From positions 3,141,314-3,205,313 of the forward strand of contig CP136068.1 in the NCBI GenBank assembly GCA_032622095.1: 64,000 nt of DNA, in the 5' to 3' direction. Shown piece after piece: positions 21,989 through 32,151 of this stretch. Both the position numbers and the translations under genes were made by a program. The notes beneath the pieces were generated by a model. The model worked only from the letters and a program-made list of their open reading frames with translations. It did not search any database and was not told the origin of the DNA. The stretch comes from Siphonodentalium dalli. Taxonomy: Eukaryota; Mollusca; Scaphopoda; Gadilida; Siphonodentaliidae. Positions within the stretch are counted from its first letter, which is position 1. Each line of letters starts with the position of its first letter.

Positions 21989-22079
21989 CGCAGAATCGTT
22001 AAACTGCCGTAGCACCGTGGTTGTCAAGCCGCAGAATCGTGGAATTGGTCGTAGAATCGTCGAAACGATTGTGCCGTGT
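21989..22079 (-). repeat. Reverse copy of the 14724-14855 repeat, first part
   Basis: Contains 'cgtagcaccgtggttgtcaa' and 'ggaattggtcgtagaatcgt', complements of 14800-14850. Interrupted after 'gtgccgtgtg'; the remainder resumes at 23633. Confidence 0.85.
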
Positions 22080-22081
22080 GT

Positions 22082-22325
22082 ATACTCAACAGAATAGATG
22101 CAAGAAATGAATGAATTTGAGCCGTAGATTAGTGCAAAATACACTCATGTGCTCTATGAATGATGCAAACAACATAGTAATTATAATGAAAATGAATTTA
22201 TGGCTGGAGTCATCAATTCATTTTCGTTATAATTACCATGTTGTTTGTGTCGTTCATATGATAAATGAGTGCATTTTGCACTCATTCATGGCTCATTCAT
22301 TCATTTGTTGCATATATTCTGTTAA
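22082..22325. mobile_element. Palindromic MITE (TATACTCAACAGAAT ends)
   Basis: The left arm 'tatactcaacagaatagatg' and 'gaatgaatttgagcc' are mirrored at 22285-22325 ('ggctcattcattcatttg', 'attctgttaagtata'). Inner arms 'caaacaacatagtaattata' also pair. It splits the 21989-23687 repeat together with the module block that follows. Confidence 0.75.
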
Positions 22326-22529
22326 GTATAAAAAAAAAGGCCGCTCGGCCACAGTGTCCCCCGAACCGGTGGCTTCATTTGGAGCGGAGGCTTTGTAGAA
22401 GTATACTATATGGATAAGACACTTGTGCATTGTCTCATTACTGACATGCATACAAATAACCAAATCTTAAAAAAACTCTTAAAGTCAAAATATAACCTCA
22501 AATTGGCACAAAATGAAGAAAATTACAAG

Positions 22530-23632
22530 AAAAATTGAATTTTCTAAGTCGAAAAGCCCATAACTCTGAGAAAAATCATTCGAACTTGACCTATCGTGAT
22601 ATGACTAATCCACATAAAAACGGTATTTGCAATTAAAGGATCCAAACTTGAGATATCATCCGGAAACCGTAAAAATGAGAAATTTTCTAAGTAAAAAAAG
22701 TCGAATAAAAGGTCGGTAGACCTCATGTCCGCCTCTAAGCATCGGCTTGATACAACCGTTGTTTGGGCATAAAAATTGGCATGGCGGAACACGAAATCGA
22801 ATTTGATCTGTCTTTTTTGCTAGTGAACCTACATATACCAAATTTAATTTCATTCAGTACACATTTACTAAAGTTATCATCCGGAAACCTCAAATTGGCA
22901 AAAATTCTAAGTCAAAAAGGGACATAACTCTGGTGAAAATTGGCGGGCGGAACCCAAATTCGAACTTGACCTGTGTTTTGCTGGGAGAAAGACACATACC
23001 AAATTTGGTTTAAATCTGATTAACTCTACTAAAGTTATCATTCGGACACCAACTTTTGGGGTTTTATATGTCGGGTCGGCGGACAAAAAAGGGGCCATAA
23101 CTCTCGCAAAAATTATCGGATTAAACCGAAATTCGAACTTGAGCTGTATTTTGATATAAGTAATCCACGGGTTTTGCATATAAACAATCCAAAATCAAGT
23201 TATCATCCGGAAACCAAAAAACAGAAGAAAAACTTAATTTTCTATGTCGAAAAAGGGGCATAACTCTGCCAAAAGTGGTCGGGCAGAACCCAAGTTCGAA
23301 GTTGACCTGTGTTTTGCTGGGAGAAAGTAATATACCAAATTTGGTTTGAATCCGATTAACTCTACTAAAGTTATCATCCGGAAACCAACATTCAGGGGTT
23401 TTCTAAGTCAAAAAAGGGCCATAACTCTCGCAAAAATGGGCGGAGCAAACCCATATTCGAACTTGACCTTTATTTTGGCCTGATAAACACACCTACGAAA
23501 TTTGCTTTTGATCTAATAACCGAAACTAAAGTTATCATCCGGAAACCATTTCCGGACGCACGGACACACGGACGGACGCACGGACGGACACCGGCTATTT
23601 TAATAGTCCCCCGAAATTTGTTTTTCGGGGGA
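22530..23632. repeat. GGCATAACTC-type module block
   Basis: About seven modules as at 11620-12540, with 'aactctcgcaaaaat', 'gcttgacctgtgtttt'-like text and 'gttatcatccggaaacc'. Ends in 'acggacacacggacggacgc' and the perfect hairpin 'gtcccccgaaatttg'/'tttttcgggggac' at about 23605-23633. Confidence 0.7.
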
Positions 23633-23687
23633 CAATGAGATGGTCCCAAAAATGGCCAGATTTAGTGCACAGTGCCCCTTTAAAGGC
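23633..23687 (-). repeat. Reverse copy of the 14724-14855 repeat, second part
   Basis: 'gatggtcccaaaaatggcca' and 'gtgcacagtgcccctttaa' complement 14724-14770. This completes the split element begun at 21989. Confidence 0.85.
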
Positions 23688-23821
23688 TGACCACAAGTGG
23701 CCGAATAGGATGAATAAAAAATGTTTATCAAATTACTTTTTCTTTGTTAATTCATTTTATGAACATCATACTGGATCGTGAACTAAAGTTTCAGAGCAGT
23801 AACATGCAAGGCTCCAGATAA

Positions 23822-24116
23822 GTGGCCGGTCATGGTCATTGTCCGATGAAAAATAGCGTGGCCGGTCACGGTCATTGTCCGATGAAAAATAGCGTGGCCG
23901 GTCATGGTCATTGTCCGATGAAAAATAGCGTGGCCGGTCACGGTCATTGTCCGATGAAAAATAGCGTGGCCGGTCATGGTCATTGTCCGATGAAAATAGC
24001 GTGGCCGGTCACGGTCATAATCTCATTGTCCGATGAAAAATAGCGTGGCTGTGACACGGTCATTTTCCGATGAAAAATAGCGTGGCCGGTCACCCTCATT
24101 GTCCGATGAAAAATAG
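23822..24116. repeat. 36-bp tandem repeat, eight copies, alternating variants
   Basis: Unit 'gtggccggtcatggtcattg' plus 'tccgatgaaaaatagc'. The first six units alternate cat/cac at one site, so the amplified unit was probably a 72-bp dimer; the last units are diverged. Frames on both strands (such as 'MAGHGHCPMKNSV' repeats) are by-products. Confidence 0.95.
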
Positions 24117-25244
24117 CTTACATGTATGTCCAGTGCACTTCTGTATCTGTCAGACATTTTGTCCGATGCAATTTTTAAACAATCTGTATCTGTTTGAGAA
24201 CATCCAGTACTGCAACTTACATGTACATGTATATATAGATCCATTATAAACCCACTCTTTGCTCAAAATAATGTGTATTCACCACTTTGGACATGACATT
24301 GTCAAATTGATAATCTTAATTAAATTATACTTTTATTGTTGCGTTAATTTAGTTCTGGTTCAGGTTTTTTTGATTTTTTACAATTTTTCATCTAATGGAA
24401 GCTAGATAGAACACGTATTTCGCAATTCATGCAAATGAAATGTCAAAAAGAATTCTCGATGCACGTTATTGTTTTATTTTATTCATTGAATTATTAAACA
24501 CATAGTTGTTGTACTGATATGATATTTGAACCTTGAATTGTCCATAACAATAATAATACAGGACCATCAACTGTTGGTCATTTGTATATAATTCAGAGAC
24601 AGTAAGCCACATGTCCTATCATTCTGAAAATATGACAGGCATCATGTTGAAATGACCAGCACCATCCATTTGGTGACTCACATGAGGACAGACAGTCAAA
24701 AATAAATCATTTGGAGCCTTGGTAACAAGTGAATTTTGATTATTCAGGCTTGGTCTATACAGGATTCCCTCAAAATTGAAAATACTGAGCAACTAATATC
24801 TAATGTCTGAATTTTAATTATTATTCATTTGTCTCCAGAACAACATAACATGATATTGAGCATTGAACAATCAAAGAACATATACTGTACTTACTAGAAA
24901 AATCTTTGAAATTCAATATTTTATAAATTCATGTTATATGACACCACTTTTGCCTGCAGTCTACCAAGTGATAAAATTCTCTCATTTCGATAAGTGAAGG
25001 GTGTTGTCCCCCTTAAAGGGACTCAAGGCATTCACAGTGAAATAACCCATGAAATAGAGAGTAATCACTTGATTGAACTGGTTAAAGACAAACATCTGTT
25101 CAGTTCGCCTGGAGGTTACCTTAAATGAAAATGCCGCGAACGAAATACAGTTCACACCAAAGTTTTCTGTAGGTTTCGCGATCATTGATTCTCACTTTAA
25201 TTATTGCTCAATGATGTCTCAAAATGAGACATGTTCAAAATTAA
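24117..25244. other. Intronic sequence, nothing recognised
   Basis: AT-rich; scanned on the minus strand for an exon joining 25683 to 9294, without a convincing candidate. Confidence 0.4.
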
Positions 25245-25372
25245 CCCTTTCATGATGGGAGCTTCCTAAATATTTGCGAAAACCCTGTGCCAATGCATTC
25301 TCTTATATATGTGAGTCAACCAATTAGGTCACCTCGCATATATAAGAGAATGCATTGGCCTAACAAATATCA
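25245..25372. mobile_element. T2 element, left part
   Basis: TTAA then CCCTTTCATGATGGGAGC, 'gcgaaaaccctgtg' and one T1-type hairpin; the right half is absent. Confidence 0.7.
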
Positions 25373-25414
25373 TTTGGCGGGGGATAAAAACAGTTTGTGT
25401 AACCCTTCTGGTAA

Positions 25415-25635
25415 CAAGCCTTGAAATAGGGTGTCTGTCATTTGCAGAATGAGGTCCCCAGAGCGTGAATTTAGTCATGCTACCCCGCATAGCGGGCTAG
25501 CATCACCAAATTCACCCTCTGGGAACCTCATTCTGCTTACACCTCAGCAGAATGAAGGGGTAGCGGGGTAGCATCACTAAATTCACCCTCTGGGGACCTC
25601 ATTCTGCAAATGACAGACACCCTATTTCAAGGCTA
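25415..25635. mobile_element. H8 element, short double-foldback form
   Basis: Same compact form as 13629-13865, starting CAAGCCTTGAAATAGGG and ending CCCTATTTCAAGGCT. No clear flanking duplication; the right border is mutated. It lies 47 bp from the ARHGAP exon end at 25683. Confidence 0.8.
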
Positions 25636-25682
25636 CGGGCTACCCACAATTATGAAATGTGCATGTTACTATAAATACATAC

Positions 25683-25811
25683 CTGATCATCGTGTGGGAT
25701 ATCAGGAGGATAAACAATGAAATGTCGTAGCGTGAAACCAAAGCCGTGATCAGTCCTATGAACAGTTACAGTCCTCGGTCCCGTCCATACTGATGTCGTT
25801 ACGACTCCATC
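25683..25811 (-). CDS. ARHGAP21/23: ARHGAP21/23-like RhoGAP, exon with PDZ start
   Basis: This 129-bp minus-strand exon (43 codons) reads '[20 protein letters not shown]' then '[18 protein letters not shown]' and 'PHDDQ'. 'GPRTVT...[14 protein letters not shown]' is the hallmark start of the ARHGAP21/23 PDZ domain. Acceptor TATCTTTACAG (complement of 25812-25822) and donor CAG with GTATGT (complement of 25677-25682) are both good, and both borders are phase 0. The partner exon at 9108-9294 continues the domain but starts in phase 1, so a small exon probably lies between them. The apparent longer frame upstream is intron plus a TA1 element. Earlier exons were not found. Confidence 0.92.
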
Positions 25812-25877
25812 CTGTAAAGATATATAACAAGATTCTATATGTTTGGCTTTACATTTTGTAAATGATATGGTGTTATA

Positions 25878-26072
25878 CAGTAATGTCCTAAGTAATCGAC
25901 TCCTTAACCACAGCAGAATTATGGGTAACTTTTCAGGATTTAGTCGGAAATATGGCTTGTTGCCATTCATCGGAAAGCTCTCGGGGAGAACAAGCCATAT
26001 TTGCGACTAAATCCTGAAAAGTTACCCATAATTCTGCTGTGGTTAAGGAGTTAATTACTTAGGGCATTACTG
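25878..26072. mobile_element. TA1 foldback element, complete
   Basis: TA-CAGTAATGTCCTAAGTAAT ... TTAGGGCATTACTG-TA, a 195-bp near-palindrome lying just upstream of the ARHGAP exon in the gene's direction. Confidence 0.9.
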
Positions 26073-26157
26073 TAGTGCTAGCTGCAGTAATTGCCTTTAA
26101 TTTGGCTTTAAAATACCTTGGTAATTCTTATATCACACAGTGGTTGTCTATAAGTTA

Positions 26158-26273
26158 AAGGGTGAGTTGTTGCTGGATACGATGTCATATGAGGCGAAGT
26201 GAGAATAATAGCCTCGCCTGATAATAATCTCGCTGAGCCTCATATGACATTGTATCCGGCAACTAAGAGTCCT
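26158..26273. mobile_element. Small TTAA-flanked foldback
   Basis: Arms 'gatgtcatatgaggc' and 'gcctcatatgacattgtatc' pair; TTAA lies at 26154-26157 and 26274-26277. The right TTAA is shared with the T3 element that follows. Confidence 0.75.
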
Positions 26274-26277
26274 TTAA

Positions 26278-26733
26278 CAATTTGAGTGCCAGGGGCCGAT
26301 CTTATCGGCCCTAATTTACGATGTGTAAAATCGGTCCTAAAAACAATAAAAAATAATGTTTTTTTTTTAGATTTTTTTTTTTTGGGGTTGAATTTTTTTC
26401 GGTATGCTTAAGCATGCTATAGCGAATTTAAAAACAAATTGGATAAAATCTTAGGGGCATGTTATAACTCAAAACTATCACCAAGTATTCATAGTAATAA
26501 TTTTGATGCCCATGAAAAACATGAGATTCCCTGGCACTAAACCTACAAAAATAAGTCTGTTAAAGAATATAAGAAAAAATTATTAAAATTGTAAAAAATT
26601 GTTAGGCCAATGCATTCTCTTATATATGCGAGGCGACCTATGGTTGACTCGCATATATAAGAGAATGCATTGGCACAGGGTACATGTACTAGTATATGGG
26701 TTGATACAAAAATCAAACCTGGCACTCAAAGGG
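26278..26733. mobile_element. T3 element (GTGCCAGG ends)
   Basis: Inverted ends 'tttgagtgccagg' and 'cctggcactcaaaggg', with the small palindrome 'gccgatcttatcggc' inside, TTAA borders and one T1-type hairpin at about 26605-26674. Confidence 0.8.
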
Positions 26734-26836
26734 TTAACAATCTGATCATTCTTTCCAAGTGAGAATTTTAATTACTTGTATGAAGTTCATTATATTCTAG
26801 TAAGTTAAATGTTAAATATGGCTATACAATATAATC

Positions 26837-26944
26837 ACTCAGAGCTTTCAGATGAATGGCAACAAGCCATATTTCCGACTAAATCCTGAAAAGTTACCCA
26901 TAATTCTGCTGTGGTTAAGGAGTCGATTATTTAGGGCATTACTG
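26837..26944. mobile_element. TA1 element, right half only
   Basis: Starts at 'gagctttcagatgaatggca' and ends 'gggcattactg-ta'. The left arm is missing and the 55-bp array begins 12 bp further on. Confidence 0.85.
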
Positions 26945-26955
26945 TACGTGATGGT

Positions 26956-27396
26956 AATTCACACCCCCTGGGCATGTGTTGAGGTTATATATAGCGGCTA
27001 TGTGAGGGTTAATTCACACCCCCTGGGCATGTGTTGAGGTTATATATAGCGGCTATGTGAGGGTTAATTCACACCCCCTGGGCATGTGTTGAGGTTATAT
27101 ATAGCAGCTATGTGAGGGTTAATTCACACCCCCTGGGCATGTGTTGAGGTTATATATAGCGGCTATGTGAGGGTTAATTCACACCCCCTGGGCATGTGTT
27201 GAGGTTATATATAGCGGCTATGTGAGGGTTAATTCACACCCCCTGGGCATGTGTTGAGGTTATATTATATATAGCGGCTATGTGAGGGTTAATACACACC
27301 CCCCTGGGCATGTGTTGAGGTTATTTATAGTGACTATGTGAGGGTTAATTCACACCCCCTGGGCATGTGTTGAGGTTATATATAGGGACTATGTGA
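26956..27396. repeat. 55-bp tandem repeat, eight copies
   Basis: Unit 'aattcacaccccctgggcat' to 'gctatgtgagggtt', starting at 26956, 27011, 27066, 27121, 27176 and 27231; the last two copies carry small insertions and substitutions, so decay is from the right edge. Confidence 0.96.
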
Positions 27397-28024
27397 AACA
27401 GACAACCTCTGGGGGCCTTTGTGAGGTGCCAAGAATAAGTTCATCAGACTTTCTGATATAATATCTCAGCAGATCTGCATTCTATCTGAGCATACACAAA
27501 CATACTCTCTCATATAATATCTCAGCAGATCTCCATTCTATCTGAGCATCCATCAACAGAGAACCTTATTCCTGATAAACCTGCAGGGCAAACATGTTTC
27601 ATGTTCAGATAAGCTAAGGTATAACCAACAAAGTCACAGACACCAGTATATATACAGTAATGCTTCGGGGAGAGCTTTCCGATGAATGGCAACAAGCCAT
27701 ATTTCCGACTAAATCCTGAAAAGTTACCCATAATTATGCTGTGGTTAAGGGGTCGATTAATTAGGGCATTATTGTAAGGTATAACCAATAAAGTCACAGA
27801 TACTAGTATATATGGATCATCAACAGAGAAGATTTTTCCTCACATGCCGCTGGTCAAACGTGTTTCAGATAAGGCAGGTATAACGAATAAATACAGAACA
27901 ATTTTGAAGCCACAGATACTAGTATATACGTGTATATATGGATCCATCAACAGAGAAGATTTTTTTCATATTCCTATGCGCAAGCATGTTTCATGTTCAG
28001 ATAAGCTAATGTATAACCAATAAA
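27397..28024. repeat. Degenerate ~150-bp repeats with a nested TA1
   Basis: Three or four copies containing 'catcaacagagaa', 'tgtttcatgttcagataagc' and 'gtataaccaataaagt'. A TA1 fragment with a shortened left arm sits at about 27657-27775. Confidence 0.65.
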
Positions 28025-28544
28025 GTGACAAATACTAGTATACATGAGGCCCCCACCCCCCTTTTTCGTACGCCGTATTCCATGCCCTGTTATGAGGTAC
28101 GCCGTATTTCGGCCCCTCTGTTAGAAGGTATTCGGTATTCCAAAAATACCGGTATTCGTACGCCGACCTTCGACACCTTCCAAAAAATGATCATTTTTGT
28201 TAAATAAAAGTTTCTTACAATTTTTAGGACATAAATAAAAATAATCCATTACCCTGCAGGGAGCCCCACACATATATAGAAGCATATAGAAGAGTGTCGT
28301 CTGCTCATGTTTGTCTGGGGCTCTGTATGGGTGAAATTATAAAATTGTTAAAGAATACAAGAAAAAATTATTAAAATTGTAAAAAATTGTTAGGCCTGAT
28401 CCAGGTCAGCAAGTACAAATAAATACAGACATACATACATGTACATGTACTTCACTACAGGTAGTATCTACCGAGATTGTCATTTATGATTAAAATTTTA
28501 ATTTTCAAACACTACATCTTCATGTGACTTTAAATTTATCTGCC
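28025..28544. other. Non-coding; includes a Z hairpin
   Basis: 28060-28165 repeats 'gtacgccgtatt' motifs. 28252-28332 is a Z hairpin ('gggagccccacacata' paired with 'gtctggggctctgtatggg'). No gene. Confidence 0.5.
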
Positions 28545-28548
28545 TTAA

Positions 28549-28921
28549 CCCTTTTAATACCCAACAGAAGGGCCCTGTGCCAATGCACATAGGTCGCCTC
28601 GCATATATAAGAGAATGCATTGGCTTAACACATTAAAAATTATAAAATTGTTAAAGAATGTAAGAAAAAATGGTAAAAAGTGTTAAAAAAAGTTTTTTTT
28701 TAGGCCAATGCATTCTCTTATATATGCGAGGCGACCTATGGTCGACTCGCATATATAAGAGAATGCATTGGGACAGGGCATAACTGTAACCATCACAATG
28801 TGGTCAATGAGCCGGTTCCAATGATATCCATATTTGTATGGTTTTATTGAGACAGACCCAAGATAATTTAGGCTGTTGCAGCTTTATTTGGCCGTTTTTG
28901 GCCGGTTTGTTGGGTAAAGGG
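28549..28921 (+). mobile_element. T1 element, copy 2
   Basis: TTAA at 28545-28548 and 28922-28925. The first hairpin has lost most of its left arm, while the second is intact, and the left end reads CCCTTTTAATACCCAACA. Confidence 0.88.
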
Positions 28922-28925
28922 TTAA

Positions 28926-29225
28926 ATCTTATCATACAGAGGAACTTACTTTTTTTGGAAGGTTTTATAATGGTATCCATGGAATTATATTTATCCAACT
29001 TGTGTGACTTCAACATTAAACCACTTCATGACATTGAATATACCAGTAAAGCATAACATATTGCAGCAATCCACCAGAAGATTGATGAGTCACAGTCTAA
29101 TATACCCTACAAGAGGGAACTTACTTTTTTCGGAAGCGTTTATAAGGGTATCCATGGTATTAAATTTATCCAACTTATCTATGGAGATTTGGCTGGCTCC
29201 ATGGATGTAATCTTGAGAAGACATA
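28926..29225. repeat. Two-copy ~172-bp duplication
   Basis: 'ggaacttactttttt' and 'ggtatccatgg' with 'atttatccaactt' recur at about 28941 and 29113. Confidence 0.65.
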
Positions 29226-29415
29226 ACTACACCCAATAGACCACTTCATGCTTGGCAAGCTATCATTAAACACTGAGATGATATAATCCACCAGAACATG
29301 AACCATATTAAATTCTATAGAAAAAACCTATGCAACAAGATTATAAGAGATGTCGGGATTAAATATAGTGATTTCAACAACATGAGAGAATCATAGCGAA
29401 CTGTTAACAACTTGA

Positions 29416-29575
29416 TGAGGGGGTACATCCAGACACATGATGGGATACTAGTACGTGATGAGAGCTACATGTACCAGGGGGATACATCCCGACACATGAT
29501 GCGATTCTAGTATGTGATGAGAGCTACATGTACCAGGGGGATACATCCCGACACATGATGCGAGCTACAGTAATT
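29416..29575. repeat. ~59-bp tandem repeat, about three copies
   Basis: 'gggggatacatcccgacaca' with 'tgatgagagctacatgtacc', starting near 29418, 29477 and 29536. Confidence 0.85.
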
Positions 29576-29577
29576 TA

Positions 29578-29779
29578 TGCCCTAAATAATGGAGTCCTTA
29601 ACCACAGCAGAATTATGGGTAACTTTTCAGGATTTGTCGAAAATATGGCTTGTTGCCATTCATTGGAAAGCTCTCACTGAGAGCTTTCCGATGAATGGCA
29701 ACAAGCCATATTTCCGACTAATTCCTGAAAAGTTACCCATAATTCTGCTGTGGTTAAGAAGTCCATTATTTAGGGCATA
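29578..29779. mobile_element. TA1 element, copy with altered ends
   Basis: Full palindrome; the ends read 'cagtaatttatgccctaaat' and 'tatttagggcataatg', slightly diverged from other copies. Confidence 0.8.
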
Positions 29780-30566
29780 ATGTTGGGTCATGATATACAA
29801 GTGTACCCATTCAATTCAGGCTTAGTTATTATTGTTTATAAAAACACCGATTCGACTCAATAACACAGCATTGGATGAAAAATTCTATATTAAAAATATG
29901 GTTCCGACACCTTGACAAGTTGACCTCCAGCACAATGAAGACAACGAACAAGTCAATTGATACTAGACTGTAATATACAGATACATGTAGTTAAAGTGAT
30001 GTGAAACATTCCAGTAGGGTGATCAAATAGAAATGTTGAATAATCTTCCTCAACGTGGTTATATTTTACATATATTATATCCAAATTTACAACATACACC
30101 GTCATTCTTATATATTAATGAAATGCAGTGACTCTCAGCGGCGAAATCAATTTCTTAAGTTGCGTCCCGAATCTAGAAGTAAATATTTACATTTGAGCGT
30201 AGTTCGGACGATGTTATCTTTGTAATGGTACGGTCGATTTGCTTCAGATTTTCGGCTATGTTAGTAGAATGGTACATTCCCCCAGTTGGCATGGTGTCCG
30301 AATGCTAACTTACCAGTTTCACGTGCACGAACAAGTCCATAATATGCCTTTAATGATGCTTGGAATAACATATCTGTCCAATGAGGCGCACCAAAAACAT
30401 GGTTCCGAAGTCAACTTTGTGGTAATAATTTTCCTTAAAGCTTTCAAAGAAAATAACTGTTTCAGACTGTTTGATAAAAAATGTCAATATTTACATTCCA
30501 TTTTGATTGGATTTTTCCGCTCTAAATTAGACGAGGAGAAATGTGGCTTGATGGGATTTAGTCAGC
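29780..30566. other. Non-coding, with one ambiguous splice-like site
   Basis: At 30311-30318 the plus strand reads AACTTACCAG, which on the minus strand is a good donor (GTAAGT). A minus-strand frame before it contains 'GAPHWTDMLFQASLKAYYGL', but a stop lies about 16 bases upstream of that stretch with no acceptor between. Not called as an exon. Confidence 0.35.
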
Positions 30567-31012
30567 CAAGCCTGAGTTTATTGTGCCTGTTGTTTGCAGA
30601 ATGAGGTCCCCAGGGGGGTGAATTTAGTGTCGCTATCCCGCATAGCTGACTAGCATCAAAAAGTTCACCTTCTGGGGACCTCATTATGCTTGGGCCTCAT
30701 CTTCTCTGGAATTTTTCTTTATTATCAAATATCTATAGAAACTTCTTCACATAGATTATATTTCTTTTTTAGTTTAGTTTCTCTATATCCCCAAATTGGC
30801 AGACAACACATTGCATAATTGAGGTTCCCAATGGGTGTGCATCACAATATTCACCATTTGGAATCTCAGTCTCTGTCTCCCATAGCAGATGAGGCCATGC
30901 AGAATGAGGTCCCCAGATGCTGAATTTAGTAATGCTAACCCGCTATGTATCACTAAATTCACCCTCTGGGGACCTCATTCTGCAAATGACAGTCACACTA
31001 AACTCAGGCTTG
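30567..31012. mobile_element. H8 element, full length
   Basis: CAAGCCTGAGTTTATTGTG to AACTCAGGCTTG, flanked by TAGTCAGC and TTGTCAGC (one mismatch in 8). Four foldback arms, with a 'gcatcaaaaagttcacctt' variant in the first. Confidence 0.88.
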
Positions 31013-31131
31013 TTGTCAGCAGACAAAGGTAAAGTAGATAAACAATCTTATGTGAGAGATAGATATTAAGGCAACAACAAAATATTGCTTGTTTCCATGG
31101 ACGCGGCTTGATCATGCCATGAATCTCTACT

Positions 31132-31699
31132 CAGGGTTCGATCGCACTGACACTTGCCAAATTTGCCAAAGGCAAAAATAATTCACATTTGGCAAAAAAT
31201 ATTCGCAAAAGTTTTGGCAAGTCACTTTTTAATTCCTCAAGCAATTTGAAAAATACTGGTCAATCAATACCATTCATTTCAGGAAACTCTTACAACATAA
31301 TTATATTAGTGGTGTTTTTATAAGTTTGGGAAAAGTTAACACCTCTATAAAGATGCATTTAATCTCATAGCATTAGTACTGATGGTTGGATGGATTACTA
31401 ATCCTCCTGTTAGGTGCCCTTCTGATGGAGAAACCCTTCTACCATTGTATTGTTCGGTGATCGGCTTATTGTTGTATGATAAACCACAATATAGATGCGA
31501 GTGTAATTAATTATTAACTAACTGCTTTTCTATTGATATCAAAAGTAGTTCAAACCGCGAGCGTCGAAACATAAGACTTAAGGTTGCAGAAAATTATACT
31601 ATAGGGAAGCATTTGGCAATTGCTAAAATAATTTGGCAAAAATATTTTCATTTGGCAAATTATTTGGCAAAAGTAAATTTTGGTCCAGCGCGAACCCTG
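31132..31699. mobile_element. hAT-N1 element, copy 2, exact 8-bp duplication
   Basis: CAGGGTTCGATCGCACTG to CAGCGCGAACCCTG, flanked by TCTCTACT at 31124-31131 and 31700-31707. It matches 9343-9862 across most of its length but has about 80 extra bases near 31440-31540. Confidence 0.94.
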
Positions 31700-31847
31700 T
31701 CTCTACTATGGTAAACGCCCGTAGAGATCATGTTCCACCAGTACAAAAACTGGGAACTTTTTGAAGGTTTGACAGGGAACCTTATAAAGTCAACAACATA
31801 ACGCGGGAAATATATTTCTTAGTTATTGCTTGTTCCTTAACAATGTA

Positions 31848-31993
31848 CAGTAATGCTCTAAATAATCGACTCCTTAACCACTCTCAGTGAGAGCTTTCCA
31901 ATGAATGGCAACAAGCCATATTTCCGACTAATTCCTGAAAAGTTACCCATAATTCTGCTGTGGTTAAGGAGTCGATTATTTAGGGCATTACTG
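31848..31993. mobile_element. TA1 element with shortened left arm
   Basis: TA-CAGTAATGCTCTAAATAAT ... GGGCATTACTG-TA. About 70 bp of the left arm is deleted, so only the outer and inner stems remain. Confidence 0.87.
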
Positions 31994-32029
31994 TAAGTCG
32001 TGTGACTAACCATGTCTGCAGGCCTTGAA

Positions 32030-32118
32030 ATACATCCCACAGGGAGCCCCACACAGATGGAAGCATGCACCACAGAGTGTCGTCTGCTCCACTCTATGTG
32101 GGGCTCTCTATGGGTTCT
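32030..32118. repeat. Z hairpin
   Basis: 'cacagggagccccacaca' pairs with 'tatgtggggctctctatgg'; the loop contains 'gagtgtcgtctgctcc'. Flanked by copies of 'gtgtgactaaccatgtctgc' at about 32000 and 32135. Confidence 0.7.
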
Positions 32119-32151
32119 ATTTACTGTATGTCGTGTGACTAACCATGTCTG

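Noticed and set aside
30239-30604. 121-codon plus-strand frame, or an opposing exon ending at 30318
   Set aside because: No domain recognised; the minus-strand alternative has a stop just upstream with no acceptor, and the plus frame runs into an H8 element.
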